Below, in pieces: positions 32,515 to 41,500 of a stretch of 64,000 nucleotides of DNA. The notes below the pieces were generated by a model. It was not told where the DNA came from. It worked only from the letters and a program-made list of their open reading frames with translations, and ran no database searches. Location of the stretch: positions 145,952 through 209,951 of the forward strand of contig JABLXJ010000005.1 of NCBI GenBank assembly GCA_013178125.1, given 5' to 3'. The translations under genes and the position numbers were made by a program. The number at the start of each line of letters is the position of its first letter. Position 1 is the first letter of the stretch. Source of the DNA: Bacillota bacterium (lineage in GTDB: Bacteria > Bacillota > SHA-98 > Ch115 > JABLXJ01).

Positions 32515-33162
32515 ATGTTCAATCTGATCTCCCGTTGCCGAGGCGCCATGCCGGTTCCCGAGAAGGTCCATATTGAAAACCCTGAAGCCCCGATTCTCCT
32601 GGCATCGGCGCTGGCCCGACATATAGAAACAGATTTCGCGGGTTCCGGGCGGTCGCAGGACATCGTGCTGCTCTGCATCGGGACGGATAGGTCGACAGGG
32701 GATTCCCTCGGGCCTCTTGTCGGGACCAAGATGGCGCGCCTGTGCATGCCCGGACTCTCCATTTACGGCACCCTCGACGAGCCCGTGCACGCGGCAAACC
32801 TCGAATCGGCGATCCAAAAGATCAACTCCATGTCACGGAACCCCTATATCATTGCGACTGACGCCTGCCTTGGTCGTCTCGAAAGCATAGGCATGATCAC
32901 GGTAAACAGGGGGCCGCTCAAGCCAGGGACCGGGGTAAATAAATCTCTCCCGCCTGTAGGGAACCTCCATATTACTGGCGTGGTGAACGTCGGGGGCTAT
33001 ATGGAGTACCTCGTGCTCCAGAATACGCGCCTGAGCCTGGTTATGCGGATGGCCGATATAATCGCCGAGGCCCTCGCCGGGGGGCTCGAGGGGGCGATGC
33101 GGGGTATCGCAGCCGCAACCGGGGGGATGGCCCCCAGTGCTGATTCCAGGCGAGAGAGATAG
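32515..33162 (+). CDS. yyaC: YyaC-family sporulation protein
   Basis: 215 residues from the ATG at 32515 (GAGGTG 6 bases upstream). It matches YyaC/DUF1256: 'LLCIGTDRSTGDSLGPLVGT', 'YGTLDEPVHAANLESAIQ' and 'IATDACLGRLESIG'. The family is restricted to endospore formers and resembles the germination protease GPR fold; its role is unknown but expression in Bacillus is sporulation-specific. It also sits near spo0J in Bacillus. It is the only plus-strand gene in this otherwise minus-strand 18-49 kb block, which fits a separately controlled sporulation gene. Confidence 0.9.
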   Translation: MFNLISRCRGAMPVPEKVHIENPEAPILLASALARHIETDFAGSGRSQDIVLLCIGTDRSTGDSLGPLVGTKMARLCMPGLSIYGTLDEPVHAANLESAIQKINSMSRNPYIIATDACLGRLESIGMITVNRGPLKPGTGVNKSLPPVGNLHITGVVNVGGYMEYLVLQNTRLSLVMRMADIIAEALAGGLEGAMRGIAAATGGMAPSADSRRER

Positions 33163-33204
33163 CGGGCCCGAGATTATGGAACGGCCCGCTCCCCCCGGGT
33201 GGCC

Positions 33205-33456
33205 TTAATCTCGGCGCATCCGTGCCTCAACCTCGGCGAGCACGTCCTCAGCTGATTTGCCGGTTGCATCGAGGACCGGAACCTCTGTGGAGATAGCCTG
33301 GACGCCCGACATATCGGTATCAATGCCGCTTATAACTACGGCATCGGCCCGCCCCCTGGCTTCCTCGATATCCACAACATCATAACCCGCATCCTTGAAG
33401 GCTGCCCGGACATTGCCAAGGCTGGCAGATACAGCTATGACCCCTTTGCTATTCAT
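33205..33456 (-). CDS. YkuS-family (UPF0180) small protein
   Basis: 83 residues from the ATG at 33456, with AGGTG 6 bases before it. 'GVIAVSASLGNVRAAFKDAG' and 'DAVVISGIDTDMSGVQ' match the UPF0180/YkuS family, a small Rossmann-like protein of unknown function in Firmicutes; the C-terminus ends in 'SAEDVLAEVEARMRR'. Convergent with yyaC. Confidence 0.82.
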   Translation of the reverse strand: MNSKGVIAVSASLGNVRAAFKDAGYDVVDIEEARGRADAVVISGIDTDMSGVQAISTEVPVLDATGKSAEDVLAEVEARMRRD

Positions 33457-33568
33457 CTTCAACACCTGCTACACACCTCCATCGGCTGGGGCCTCCGCGA
33501 CCGGAGCCTCCAATCCGAGTATCATAACACCGATATTACACCGATATTATGACATGGATCGATGCAGA

Positions 33569-34219
33569 TTATGAATCGCCGCGCTTCCATCCAAGAAGCT
33601 CCTGGACCTCATCGTCGGTGGTGGGGTCAAAATTCCAGTAAAATTGCCCCACCGCATAGAACGGCTCGGGGGTGGCCAATATAACGGCCTCATCAACCTC
33701 TCGCGAAAGCCTCTGTGCCGTATCCGGCGGCGCTACAGGCACGGCCATGACGACCCTGGCCGGCGAGCCCTTCCTTATCGCCCTAAGGGCCGCAAGCATT
33801 GTGTACCCTGTTGCGAGCCCATCGTCCACGACGATCACGGTTTTCCCCTTGAAGCACGGGAAAGGGCGCCCGCCACGGTACCGCTCCATCCGGCGTTCTG
33901 CCTCCCTGTGCTCGCGTTGCGCCCCTTCATCAATATACCCAGCATCAACACCAAGCATCCTCACAAGCTCCTCATTTAATACAAGCGTCCCATCGTGCGC
34001 CACAGCCCCTATAGCGAGCTCGGGGTTATCCGGCGCACCGATCTTTCTGGGCGCTATGATATCGAGATCAGACTCGAGCGCTCCTGCAATCTCGGCGGCA
34101 ACCGGGACCCCGCCCCGCGGGAGGGCTATGACTATGCATGGAGATCCCTTATAGTGTTTAAGTCGCTCCGCAAGCATCCTGCCCGCCTCATGCCGGTCGC
34201 TAAACGCTATCGCGGCCAT
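33569..34219 (-). CDS. Phosphoribosyltransferase-domain protein
   Basis: About 216 residues from the ATG at 34219 preceded by GGAGGAGGCGG. It has the PRTase PRPP loop 'TVIVVDDGLATGYTMLAA', 'ALPRGGVPVAAEIAGALE' and 'RKIGAPDNPELAIGAVA'. It belongs to the group of stand-alone PRTases often fused to dienelactone hydrolase and annotated as 'phosphoribosyltransferase (Rv0571c-like)'. Substrate unknown. It has no obvious functional link with neighbours. Confidence 0.85.
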   Translation of the reverse strand: MAAIAFSDRHEAGRMLAERLKHYKGSPCIVIALPRGGVPVAAEIAGALESDLDIIAPRKIGAPDNPELAIGAVAHDGTLVLNEELVRMLGVDAGYIDEGAQREHREAERRMERYRGGRPFPCFKGKTVIVVDDGLATGYTMLAALRAIRKGSPARVVMAVPVAPPDTAQRLSREVDEAVILATPEPFYAVGQFYWNFDPTTDDEVQELLGWKRGDS

Positions 34220-34495
34220 ATCCCGCCGCCTCCTCCTCACCGGATTAGTGGAGCTCGCCAGGCCGCCTGCAATGGGCACCGGCAACTCCTTTTATGAATC
34301 CCGGTCTATACTATAAGCCTCCGGCCCATTTCGACCAGCTCAATCTTAAACCTCACGACATAGTCTGCCCAGGCCGGGACTTTACCTAACCGGTCCAGTA
34401 CGAAATCCAGCCTCTCATATGCGTCTCCACTGCATCCCCACGTGACCCCCAGGGCGAGCGGGCGGGGTGTCTCCATCCCGCTCTAAAATGCATTC
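34220..34495. other. Spacer between the phosphoribosyltransferase and bactofilin genes
   Basis: Together with the terminator that follows, about 370 bases lie between the two genes. No gene is supported; the sequence downstream of the bactofilin stop contains the minus-strand terminator. Confidence 0.4.
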
Positions 34496-34520
34496 AAAAA
34501 GGCACCCGCCGGCGGGCGCC
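34496..34520 (-). terminator. Intrinsic terminator after the bactofilin gene
   Basis: On the minus strand a 10-bp stem (GGCGCCCGCC / GGCGGGTGCC with one G-U pair, 34520-34501) is followed by TTTTT (34500-34496). It ends the M23-bactofilin transcript. Confidence 0.7.
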
Positions 34521-34590
34521 AGCAACGTGCCTCCTAACCTTCGATGTTCGGTAACCTTCCGCCGTTCCCCTTGTTCCCTGGCCGACCCGT

Positions 34591-35019
34591 CTAGGAACTC
34601 CCTGGCGCTTCATGATCAACCCCTTCATCCTCCACTCGCCCCGGGAGAAGCTTAGGCTCGCCGGAATCAGGGCGCGTCATCTCGCAGGCGCCCCTGAAAA
34701 TGGCGCCGTCCTCGATCACGAGCGTAGCCACCTTCACGTCTCCATAGAGCCTCCCTGACGGCACTATCTCCAGCCGCCCATCAGCCACGACATTCCCCTC
34801 GACGTGACCGGCGATCACCACGTTCTTCGCCCGCACCGCTGCGGCAACCATACCGCCCTCGCCGATTATGAGATCACCAGTTGTATCTATTTCCCCGCGG
34901 AGGCGCCCATCGATACGCACCGCGCCACTTGCAACCAGCTTTCCCTCGAACTCTGTATCCTTCCCCACCACCGTATCGACGCCCTTCACGAGCTGGGATT
35001 CCTGCCGTCTGGTAAACAT
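34591..35019 (-). CDS. Bactofilin (polymer-forming cytoskeletal protein)
   Basis: 142 residues from the ATG at 35019 (GGGAGGGAG upstream). The central beta-helix repeats 'GKLVASGAVRIDGRLRGEI', 'GDLIIGEGGMVAAAVRAKNV', 'GHVEGNVVADGRLEIVPSGR' define the bactofilin (DUF583) family; the C-terminal tail is acidic. Bactofilins form nucleotide-free filaments and often scaffold a peptidoglycan hydrolase. Here the upstream gene is exactly such an M23 peptidase, so the pair probably shapes or remodels the wall. Confidence 0.93.
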   Translation of the reverse strand: MFTRRQESQLVKGVDTVVGKDTEFEGKLVASGAVRIDGRLRGEIDTTGDLIIGEGGMVAAAVRAKNVVIAGHVEGNVVADGRLEIVPSGRLYGDVKVATLVIEDGAIFRGACEMTRPDSGEPKLLPGRVEDEGVDHEAPGSS

Positions 35020-35169
35020 ACATCGCTCCCTCCCATCCCCCGCGTGGAGACGATACAATAGTCTGCAGTCCACGACCCCGGCGGGCGCAACTGGCAGGCG
35101 AGCCGGGACCGATATCGGGGAACCCGGCGGATCCCTACAACAGCGCCTAAATGACTACGGGGCGCTGGC

Positions 35170-36216
35170 TCAGCGCATATAGCGCCGTGGGTCTACGGGC
35201 CTCCCGTGGAGACGAACCTCATAATGCACATGGGGCCCCGTGCTTGTCCCTGTGCTGCCTGAGTAGGCGATCACCTGCCCCTTTCCGACTCTCTGACCCC
35301 CGCGCACCACCAGGCGAGAGTTGTGACCATAGACTGTGGTGACCCCTCCCCCATGGTTTATGATTACGACGAGGCCGTAGCCACCCTGCCAGCCTGCATA
35401 TGAAATAGTACCCGCTGCTGTAGCCCGCACGGGCGTTCCCGTCCTAGTTGCGATGTCGATTCCTGTATGATGATGGTAGGTCCCGGTAATTGGGTGACGC
35501 CGGCTCCCAAAGCTCGAGGATATACGCCCACGGACAGGCCAAAGGCTCGGCTTACGGTCATTCAAGTCCTGGTAGACCTGTGCCGTGTGCCTCAGAGCCT
35601 GAAGTTCGCGCTCCTCGCGGCCAAAAGCCTCCTCCAGGGCACCAAGGGTTTCCCCCAGCGCCTCGAGAGCAAAGCCGTTTTCACCCGGAGAGGAGGCATC
35701 CGGCTCCCCACCCCCCACGGCGGGCCCGGAGGCGCCGCCATCCGAGGTCATCCCTGGTAATCCCCGGCCAATCCTGATGTCTTCGCCGCCCCTGCTGGCA
35801 ACCCTGCTAACGCGCGTTACGCCAGCCTGTTTGATTATTGCGTTTATATCCCTGCCCAGGGCGTCCAGCTTCCGAAATCTTTCCTCAAGGCTCCTGGCCT
35901 TCCCGGCCAGCTTTTCGATCTCCTTGGCCTGCTCCTCATGGAGTTGCTTTAGTCTGGTATTCTCGAGCGTAAGCGCGCGAATCCTCGCCTCACTGGCTGC
36001 CTTGGCGGAGCGAAGCTGGGCCGTCGTCACGCCCATCCCCAGGTATGACCACACGAGGAACGCCAGGGTTAATATCGCAACAAAGCAAGCTGCATAAAAG
36101 GCCAGCAAGGGAACTTTAAAGCAGTGTACTGAGCCCTCAGTTGATGGTATTGTCATTACTGTGACGGTGGCCCGCCTGTGCCGCAATAGCCTGCGTCTCA
36201 GGGCCTTTCGCCACAT
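35170..36216 (-). CDS. M23-family peptidoglycan endopeptidase (LytM), membrane anchored
   Basis: About 348 residues from the ATG at 36216 (AGGGGAGAGG upstream). Basic N-terminus, one membrane helix (about 37-57, LLAFYAACFVAILTLAFLVW), a coiled coil (about 70-120), a low-complexity Gly/Asp linker, then a LytM domain with zinc ligands H and D in 'HHHTGIDIATRTGTPV' and HxH in 'TGPHVHYEVRLHG'. It cleaves peptide cross-links. The Zn site is complete, so it should be active rather than a degenerate activator. Followed 150 bases later by the bactofilin gene. Confidence 0.93.
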   Translation of the reverse strand: MWRKALRRRLLRHRRATVTVMTIPSTEGSVHCFKVPLLAFYAACFVAILTLAFLVWSYLGMGVTTAQLRSAKAASEARIRALTLENTRLKQLHEEQAKEIEKLAGKARSLEERFRKLDALGRDINAIIKQAGVTRVSRVASRGGEDIRIGRGLPGMTSDGGASGPAVGGGEPDASSPGENGFALEALGETLGALEEAFGREERELQALRHTAQVYQDLNDRKPSLWPVRGRISSSFGSRRHPITGTYHHHTGIDIATRTGTPVRATAAGTISYAGWQGGYGLVVIINHGGGVTTVYGHNSRLVVRGGQRVGKGQVIAYSGSTGTSTGPHVHYEVRLHGRPVDPRRYMR

Positions 36217-36936
36217 GGGCCTCTCCCCTTTCTGGAGGTGATAATCGATACCCGCTCCGTGGGTATAGATCAGGGACCGCCTGAAATGTTGGCGCAACGC
36301 CAGAATGCCCCTTCTGCCATGTTATCCAATTTGATGGGTAAAAATACAGACAAAGATATGTTCCCGCATTCCAGGGCTGATCTTTCCACCATGCGATGCG
36401 TGGCCCCTGCCACCATATTGTCGCACATCTGATGGAACTAATCTAATAGAATCGACAAACTGATAAAGCCGATTTGCCAACGTTTACAGGCAAACCTTCG
36501 TCTGTCCTCGCACGTGTTCACGAAACCCGGCGCAGCTCGGATACCTTTTGAAATACTCCTACCGGTGTGAGCGCTCCCAGAACGAAAAGACAAACCCTGA
36601 GCCAAACCAAAATAGACCCTCCGGCAAAGGCGCTCTGAAACGCTACGCCCTATGAGCCGCTACCCAAGGGTCTGGGTATCAGGTCTATATCCGGCCTACC
36701 CAGACAAAATAGATTCAGGTAGTTGAGCTATAAAGGGAACATGCTCCATTTATGGAAGTCTGCTATTAGGGAATTTCGCCACTACCCTTCAGAATCCTGC
36801 CTGAGAAAATAGATTTGTGGTTGGATTATTGCCCCTCAGGCGACATGATCCCGATTATCATCATCTACAGGTCCGCCAGGCCCCTTCAGGTCGTTGCTCA
36901 GATGGCTCCTGCGTAGCTATTGCGTCGATGATTTAG
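36217..36936. other. Gene-free region between the M23 gene and the DUF4446 gene
   Basis: About 720 bases. No frame has both a ribosome site and recognisable protein features on either strand. It is somewhat AT-richer and includes three loose copies of AAATAGA(T/C) (about 36610, 36708, 36808). It presumably contains the M23 promoter on the minus strand. Confidence 0.45.
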
Positions 36937-37497
36937 CTAATGATCAGTCCAATCTTTGCGAACAGCCCTGACAACCGCAGCGCGTTCCTCATCAGATAAA
37001 GGGTAAGAAGACGACCCTGATTGCAGGGGTTTGGCGTAGACGCAGCTTTCCTCGCGACCATGAAGCGCTGTGATAACAACTCCATCACCGTTGCCATCAA
37101 CGAGTGCCAGGGAGAAGCTTTGCTCGCCCCCCACATCATGAAAGGCATTGAACCTCACAATGCCTATTCCCTGTATGCAGCCCGGGCATTGACGCTCCCG
37201 CTGCGTGCGAAACTCCTCGAGGTCCGAGAGTTTCCGGGAAAGCGCGGCAATGCCATCGCGGAGCTGGTGGATAACATCCTCGAGCTCCCCTGCGTTATCC
37301 ACCGGCTCGTTAGGGAGGTGGCGTTCAACCCGGGTTACGCGTTTCACCAAATATAGATTAACGAAAAAAAGGACGATCCCTGTTATGGTAGCCAGAGAAG
37401 CTATCATGGTCGAATAGGGGCGGGTAATCAAATGAAAATGATAGAGATAATATGAAAGCATCAAACGAAGTTGCTCGAGGATATTATCAAGGCTCAT
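36937..37497 (-). CDS. DUF4446 family membrane-anchored protein
   Basis: 186 residues. One membrane helix at about 31-50 (MIASLATITGIVLFFVNLYL), a short coiled coil, then the DUF4446 core 'GIGIVRFNAFHDVGGEQSFS', 'DGNGDGVVITALHGREES' and 'VYAKPLQSGSSSYPLSDEER'. Its function is unknown, but it is commonly encoded directly after parB in Clostridia, as here. The last residues (VVRAVRKDW) are typical. Confidence 0.88.
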   Translation of the reverse strand: MSLDNILEQLRLMLSYYLYHFHLITRPYSTMIASLATITGIVLFFVNLYLVKRVTRVERHLPNEPVDNAGELEDVIHQLRDGIAALSRKLSDLEEFRTQRERQCPGCIQGIGIVRFNAFHDVGGEQSFSLALVDGNGDGVVITALHGREESCVYAKPLQSGSSSYPLSDEERAAVVRAVRKDWTDH

Positions 37498-37701
37498 AGT
37501 AAGCAGCTGTAAACCCCACCTAAATAATAGAGTCTACGTTTCACATCCTCGTTTCATATCCTCTACCCCGAGGTGGGCCGCAGCTAATCTCCTTTCCGCA
37601 CAACCTGGTAACACAATATCATCACATTATCGTACTGCCGGGCAAGACATTCATTAATACCAGTATATGCAACTATAACAACATTGCAGTAGCCCGTCTA
37701 G

Positions 37702-38559
37702 CTAGAGCACCAGTGCTAGTATCCTTTCAAGATCCTCACTACTGTAGAATTCGATTTCGATCTTTCCCTTCTTCTTTCCGGGAAGGATGCGCACCTGCGT
37801 CCCCAGGGCGTGTTTGAGCCTATCCTCGATATCCAGCAGATTTGGATCAATACGCCTGACCCTTACCGGTGTTTCACGTGAAACATTACCTGGCCCCGCC
37901 CCGGATATGAGCCTCTTCACGAGCTCTTCTGTTTCTCGGACGGAGAGCTCCTCGCGGATTACCCTTTCACACACCGAACGCTGCAAGGCCTCATCCGCGA
38001 GCGCAAGCAGGGCACGAGCATGACCAACAGAAATTGTTTCACGTGAAACACTCTCTTGAATATCGGCAGGCAGGCTCAATAGCCGCAATGCATTAGCAAT
38101 AACAGGCCGGCTACGTCCCAACATTGCGGCAAGCTGTTCCTGCGTAAAGGAAAACTCGACGATGAGCCGCCGGTAGGCCTCGGCCTCCTCTATTGGGTTC
38201 AGGTCCTGGCGCTGGAGGTTCTCCACCAGCGCTATCTGGATCATCGCCTTGTCGTCCAAATCGCGGAGGATCACAGGAACCTTCTTCAAACCAGCCTGCC
38301 TTGCCGCCCGCCACCTCCGCTCGCCGACAACAATCTGATACCCTTCTCCAACTCGCCTTACGATGAGGGGCTGCACAATCCCATGCAACCGAATAGACTC
38401 GCTCAGCTCGCGGAGCTTCTCCGGGTCGAAATCCCTCCGCGGTTGGTAAGGATTCGGGGCCAAGAGATCGATCCCGACCTCCACCACGCCCTCTTCGCCT
38501 TCCGGGTTAGCGTCAGGAATCAGCGCCCTTAACCCCTTCCCAAGTCCTCCCTTAGCCAC
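37702..38559 (-). CDS. parB: Chromosome-partitioning protein ParB (Spo0J)
   Basis: 285 residues. ParB N-terminal CTPase domain ('LLAPNPYQPRRDFDPEKLRE', 'IVVGERRWRAARQAGL', 'ALVENLQRQDLNPIEEAEAY'), the central helix-turn-helix ('FTQEQLAAMLGRSRPVIANA') and a C-terminal dimerisation domain. It loads at parS as a CTP-dependent sliding clamp and recruits SMC. Two perfect parS sites lie inside the gene. It is downstream of parA (5 bases) and follows noc in one minus-strand cluster. Confidence 0.97.
   Translation of the reverse strand: MAKGGLGKGLRALIPDANPEGEEGVVEVGIDLLAPNPYQPRRDFDPEKLRELSESIRLHGIVQPLIVRRVGEGYQIVVGERRWRAARQAGLKKVPVILRDLDDKAMIQIALVENLQRQDLNPIEEAEAYRRLIVEFSFTQEQLAAMLGRSRPVIANALRLLSLPADIQESVSRETISVGHARALLALADEALQRSVCERVIREELSVRETEELVKRLISGAGPGNVSRETPVRVRRIDPNLLDIEDRLKHALGTQVRILPGKKKGKIEIEFYSSEDLERILALVL
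37870..37885. promoter_or_regulatory. parS site 1
   Basis: TGTTTCACGTGAAACA, a perfect palindromic parS within parB. It lies about 12 kb from the oriC region, as typical for origin-proximal parS. Confidence 0.95.
38035..38050. promoter_or_regulatory. parS site 2
   Basis: A second perfect TGTTTCACGTGAAACA, 165 bases from the first, also inside parB. Confidence 0.95.
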
Positions 38560-38563
38560 CTAA

Positions 38564-39319
38564 TCAACCCTGCCCTTCCGCTTGCTGAAAATCGCCGTGC
38601 CCCTCGCCCGCGCCAGCCATCTCGACCGCAAGCGCCCTGTAAGCCTCTGCACCTTTCGATTTGTCATCATAGAGTATGATGGGCTTTCCATAGCTCGGCG
38701 CCTCACTCAATTTAACATTACGCGGTATCACCGTATTATAAACCTTCTCCTTGAAAAATTGCCTGACCTCCTCACTGACCTGCTGCGAAAGGTTCGTACG
38801 TGAATCGTACATCGTCAAAAGGACACCCTCGATATGAAGCCCGGGGTTGAGATGCTTCTGCACCAGGCTGACAGTATTCAAGAGCTGGCTCAACCCTTCA
38901 AGGGCATAGTACTCACACTGAATCGGAACCAGCACGCTGTCTGCGGCTGTCAGGGCATTCAGCGTCAGGAGGCCCAGGGATGGGGGACAGTCGATCAGAA
39001 CGTAATCATATCGCCCACGAACCTCCTCCAGCGCCCTGCGGAGGCGAACCTCCCTCGACATAACAGGGACGAGCTCAATCTCCGCCCCCGCGAGCCGTAT
39101 GGTTGCAGGCACGAGATCGAGGCCGCCGACCTCGGTTTTCACGGTCAAAGCCGACACCGGGCGCTCGCTTATAATCGCATCATATATACAGGCTTTTATC
39201 TGACCCTTATCGACGCCCGCCCCGCTTGTAGCGTTCCCCTGCGGGTCTACATCAACCAGGAGCACCCGCCGGCCCAGCACAGCCAGGCAGGCTCCAAGAT
39301 TTACCGCTGTTGTACTCTT
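38564..39319 (-). CDS. parA: Chromosome-partitioning ATPase ParA (Soj), exon 2
   Basis: The main part of parA: 251 residues beginning KSTTAVNLGACLAVLG, followed by 'LLVDVDPQGNATSG', the Walker B-like 'YDYVLIDCPPSLGLLTLNAL' and 'VIPRNVKLSEAPSYGKPI'. It has no start or Walker A glycine loop of its own; these are supplied by exon 1 (41501-41545) once the group II intron is removed. The joined protein is 266 residues and reads through an intact KGGVGKSTT deviant Walker A. A frame reading upstream of 39319 into the intron gives nonsense (LCALCLLY). ParA works with ParB in origin segregation and in controlling DnaA and sporulation. Confidence 0.95.
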   Translation of the reverse strand, partial: KSTTAVNLGACLAVLGRRVLLVDVDPQGNATSGAGVDKGQIKACIYDAIISERPVSALTVKTEVGGLDLVPATIRLAGAEIELVPVMSREVRLRRALEEVRGRYDYVLIDCPPSLGLLTLNALTAADSVLVPIQCEYYALEGLSQLLNTVSLVQKHLNPGLHIEGVLLTMYDSRTNLSQQVSEEVRQFFKEKVYNTVIPRNVKLSEAPSYGKPIILYDDKSKGAEAYRALAVEMAGAGEGHGDFQQAEGQG

Positions 39320-39394
39320 GTAGAGTAGGCACAGAGCGCACAGCGTCACCCGGCCCCATAGGCCGTGTGACCGTGTCTCCCCATGCCCCTCTCC

Positions 39395-39428
39395 GAACCG
39401 GACGTGCGCCTTTCGACGCATCCGGCTC
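39395..39428 (-). ncRNA. Group II intron domain V
   Basis: 34 nt on the minus strand: GAGCCGGATGCG, a GTCGAAAGGC-type tetraloop, and GCACGTCCGGTTC closing the stem. It has the catalytic AGC triad near the 5' side, the two-base bulge region and a GAAA tetraloop, all canonical. Domain VI, with the 3' splice site, follows over about 74 nt and is longer than usual. Confidence 0.92.
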
Positions 39429-39491
39429 TCCGGAACTGCGCTCGCCTCTCCGCCGTCATCGATGATCTGCCCGCCTCTTGCCGTGCATGCG

Positions 39492-40835
39492 CTAGCACCC
39501 GGAGGACGCCCGGCGGTGAACCAGCCTATCAAGCAAGACAGGTCCCCTGTGCCCCTCCACAATTATACCTTGCCTCGAACAGGATCTCCTGAAAACAGTC
39601 CCTCTGGGGATTCCAGGGTGCCGCTTACACAGTAACGCGAATACCTTCCGGCGCGTCCAGCTATCAAGATAAGAAAACGTCCTCCTGCTGCTGGCAGCCC
39701 CGAAACAAACCCTCCACTCCTCGATAAGCTCATTGATCGCCGTGATAACCTCACCCAGATCCTTGAGTGGAGAACCCTTCAGGCTGGTGAGCCTCCTGAC
39801 CCGGGACTTGTAGTAGCTTATCGCCGACTTCCCGGGGTAGACCGTGAATCCCACCCCGTTTCTCCCTCCCCGGCGCCTGAAGCAGAATCCGAGAAATTCC
39901 AACTCCGGCTCGCGGGGCACGATATCCAGCACAACCTTCTCCGGGCTCAGTCCAAGCTCGGATACTAGATATTCGCGAGCCTGGGTTACGACGGCCTCAA
40001 GCTCATCACGAGTTCCCGGGACCAGGAGCATGAGGAAACCACCATAATGAAACGACCGGGCAGGATAATACCGTGACATCTTCCCGAGCCACTCTTCGAA
40101 TATGCTGAGGAGAATCCCAGCCAACAAGGCATGTAGACCCTCACCGGCCACAGATACGGGGCTAGCAACACCCAGGCAATCACCCCGCCAGGCAGCTCCC
40201 CGGGTCTTTAGGACACCAGTCAGGACCTCAATAAATCTCCTATCCTTTACACGTGACTTCAGCGCCCTAATCACTGACTTGCGCGCAGCACCTGATGCCC
40301 AGCCGCCGAGCCCCCCCTGGATGACCCACTCGCACGAGGCCCAGGGGCCGGCCTCAAAGCTCGCTCTGATCTCCTTCGCAATATTCCGCACCCTCCAGGC
40401 CCTCCGCAATCTCCCGGGCATATCCCACAACTCCGGGGGCCCAGCCCATAACACCGGGGACCTGGCCGCAGCGCCCGCATATAAAGGCTCGAGCACCATG
40501 CAGAGGGCTTCTTCCAGGACGCACCAGTGAATATCATCGAAACCCCATTCCAGCGCACCACTGCCGGTGCCACCCACGGGGTCCTCTTCCTCGCGCGCCC
40601 TAGCCACGGCGGCCAGAACCCGCCCAACAACCCCATCCACATATCTCAAACCCGGCCCATCCCCGAGAACGGCCCGGGCCGCCCGCTCAATCCAGGGCCG
40701 CCATTTCAATATTCCGTAAAGATCGGTAAACCTCTCCCCCTCCGGCATACAAAGAGACGCACGGTAGAGACTCCTCTGCTTTCGAGTTACGGGGTCATCC
40801 ACCTCAACGGTGACACCTCTTGCCGATGCATGCAC
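39492..40835 (-). CDS. Group II intron-encoded maturase with inactivated reverse transcriptase
   Basis: 447 residues. Intron-protein landmarks are in order: RT0 'RFTDLYGILKWRPWIERAAR', RT2-like 'EEALCMVLEPLY' (109-119), RT3-like 'CEWVIQGGLGGW' and 'SRVKDRRFIEVLTG', RT4-like 'GEGLHALLAGILL', RT5 'FHYGGFLML', RT7 'LEFLGFCFRRRG' and the thumb/X domain (342-400, 'YYKSRVRRLTSLKG', 'TFSYLDSWTRRKVFALLCKR'). The catalytic residues are gone: the GD of RT3 is GG (175) and YADD is YGGF (264-267); the RT4 PQGG is also missing. No HNH endonuclease follows. The frame is nevertheless open. Expected role: assisting splicing of its own intron only (inference). Confidence 0.85.
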   Translation of the reverse strand: MHASARGVTVEVDDPVTRKQRSLYRASLCMPEGERFTDLYGILKWRPWIERAARAVLGDGPGLRYVDGVVGRVLAAVARAREEEDPVGGTGSGALEWGFDDIHWCVLEEALCMVLEPLYAGAAARSPVLWAGPPELWDMPGRLRRAWRVRNIAKEIRASFEAGPWASCEWVIQGGLGGWASGAARKSVIRALKSRVKDRRFIEVLTGVLKTRGAAWRGDCLGVASPVSVAGEGLHALLAGILLSIFEEWLGKMSRYYPARSFHYGGFLMLLVPGTRDELEAVVTQAREYLVSELGLSPEKVVLDIVPREPELEFLGFCFRRRGGRNGVGFTVYPGKSAISYYKSRVRRLTSLKGSPLKDLGEVITAINELIEEWRVCFGAASSRRTFSYLDSWTRRKVFALLCKRHPGIPRGTVFRRSCSRQGIIVEGHRGPVLLDRLVHRRASSGC

Positions 40836-41500
40836 GGCTCAACGTCCCTCTACTTCCATGGAGTTTTCGCAGTTCCTGGGGTCCTTCGCCATGTGCCCCG
40901 CTTTCCAGGGCTCCGACTACTACGACCCCTCCGCCCCCACCTGGTGACCCTGTCACCACTATTCCCAGCGAGCCCATCCACGATGATATCGCCCGGCCGG
41001 GCTTCCATCAGGTCTCCCAGGCAGGTTCCCAGGTTCCATGCAGGACCCCTTCACACCAGACCTTAGGCCGCCCCTATGCCCATGCCGCCACAGGGAAACG
41101 GGCCCATCGTCCAACCTGTCCATCGTCCATATCCCCACCCCGGAGCTCCGCAGGCACGTAGGCCAAGCCCGCGCAGCTAACGGCGGCTCACCCGCATTCA
41201 CACGCCTCACGTGGCTCTTCATGCCCCGGGAGGACAAATGCGAAATGCGGGGCAAGGCGCTAAATGGGCTTTACACGGGGCTTCCTCGCGTAGCCATAGC
41301 CTGGATTCAGGCTCGCCCTCAGCTCACCATCCTGCCACCGGGATCGTGAGGTTCAGGCTTGTTCGATGGGCTCCGGAACGGGGCTCCTCTCGGAAACCCG
41401 CCCCGCCATCTCAGCCTTACCGGCGGAAACTCGCAACCCGCCGAAACCCGCCGGCATCCGGAATCCTACCGGCATGGCCCTACATAGCTTCCTGGCGCAC

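Larger units (their letters stand above)
39320..41500 (-). mobile_element. Group II intron inserted in parA
   Basis: 2,181 bases. The 5' end at 41500 reads GTGCGCC, the GUGYG group II consensus. Domain V is at 39428-39395, and the 3' end reads CCTACTCTAC with the AY terminus at 39320. Removing it joins exon 1 (...AAAGGCGGCGTGGGC) to exon 2 (AAGAGTACAACA...) in frame and restores the parA Walker A. Candidate EBS1 sequences (GCCCAT, complementary to the exon end GTGGGC) occur at 41371-41366 and 41269-41264. A single open frame inside encodes the intron protein. Insertion into a coding sequence, rather than after a terminator, argues against the class C habit; class assignment needs folding. Confidence 0.93.

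Noticed and set aside
38564..39562. Single 332-residue parA frame with a strange N-terminus (…LCALCLLYKSTT), suggesting a pseudogene
   Set aside because: The N-terminal 80 residues are the 3' end of a group II intron. The true start and Walker A half lie 2.2 kb away at 41501-41545, and the splice restores an intact protein.
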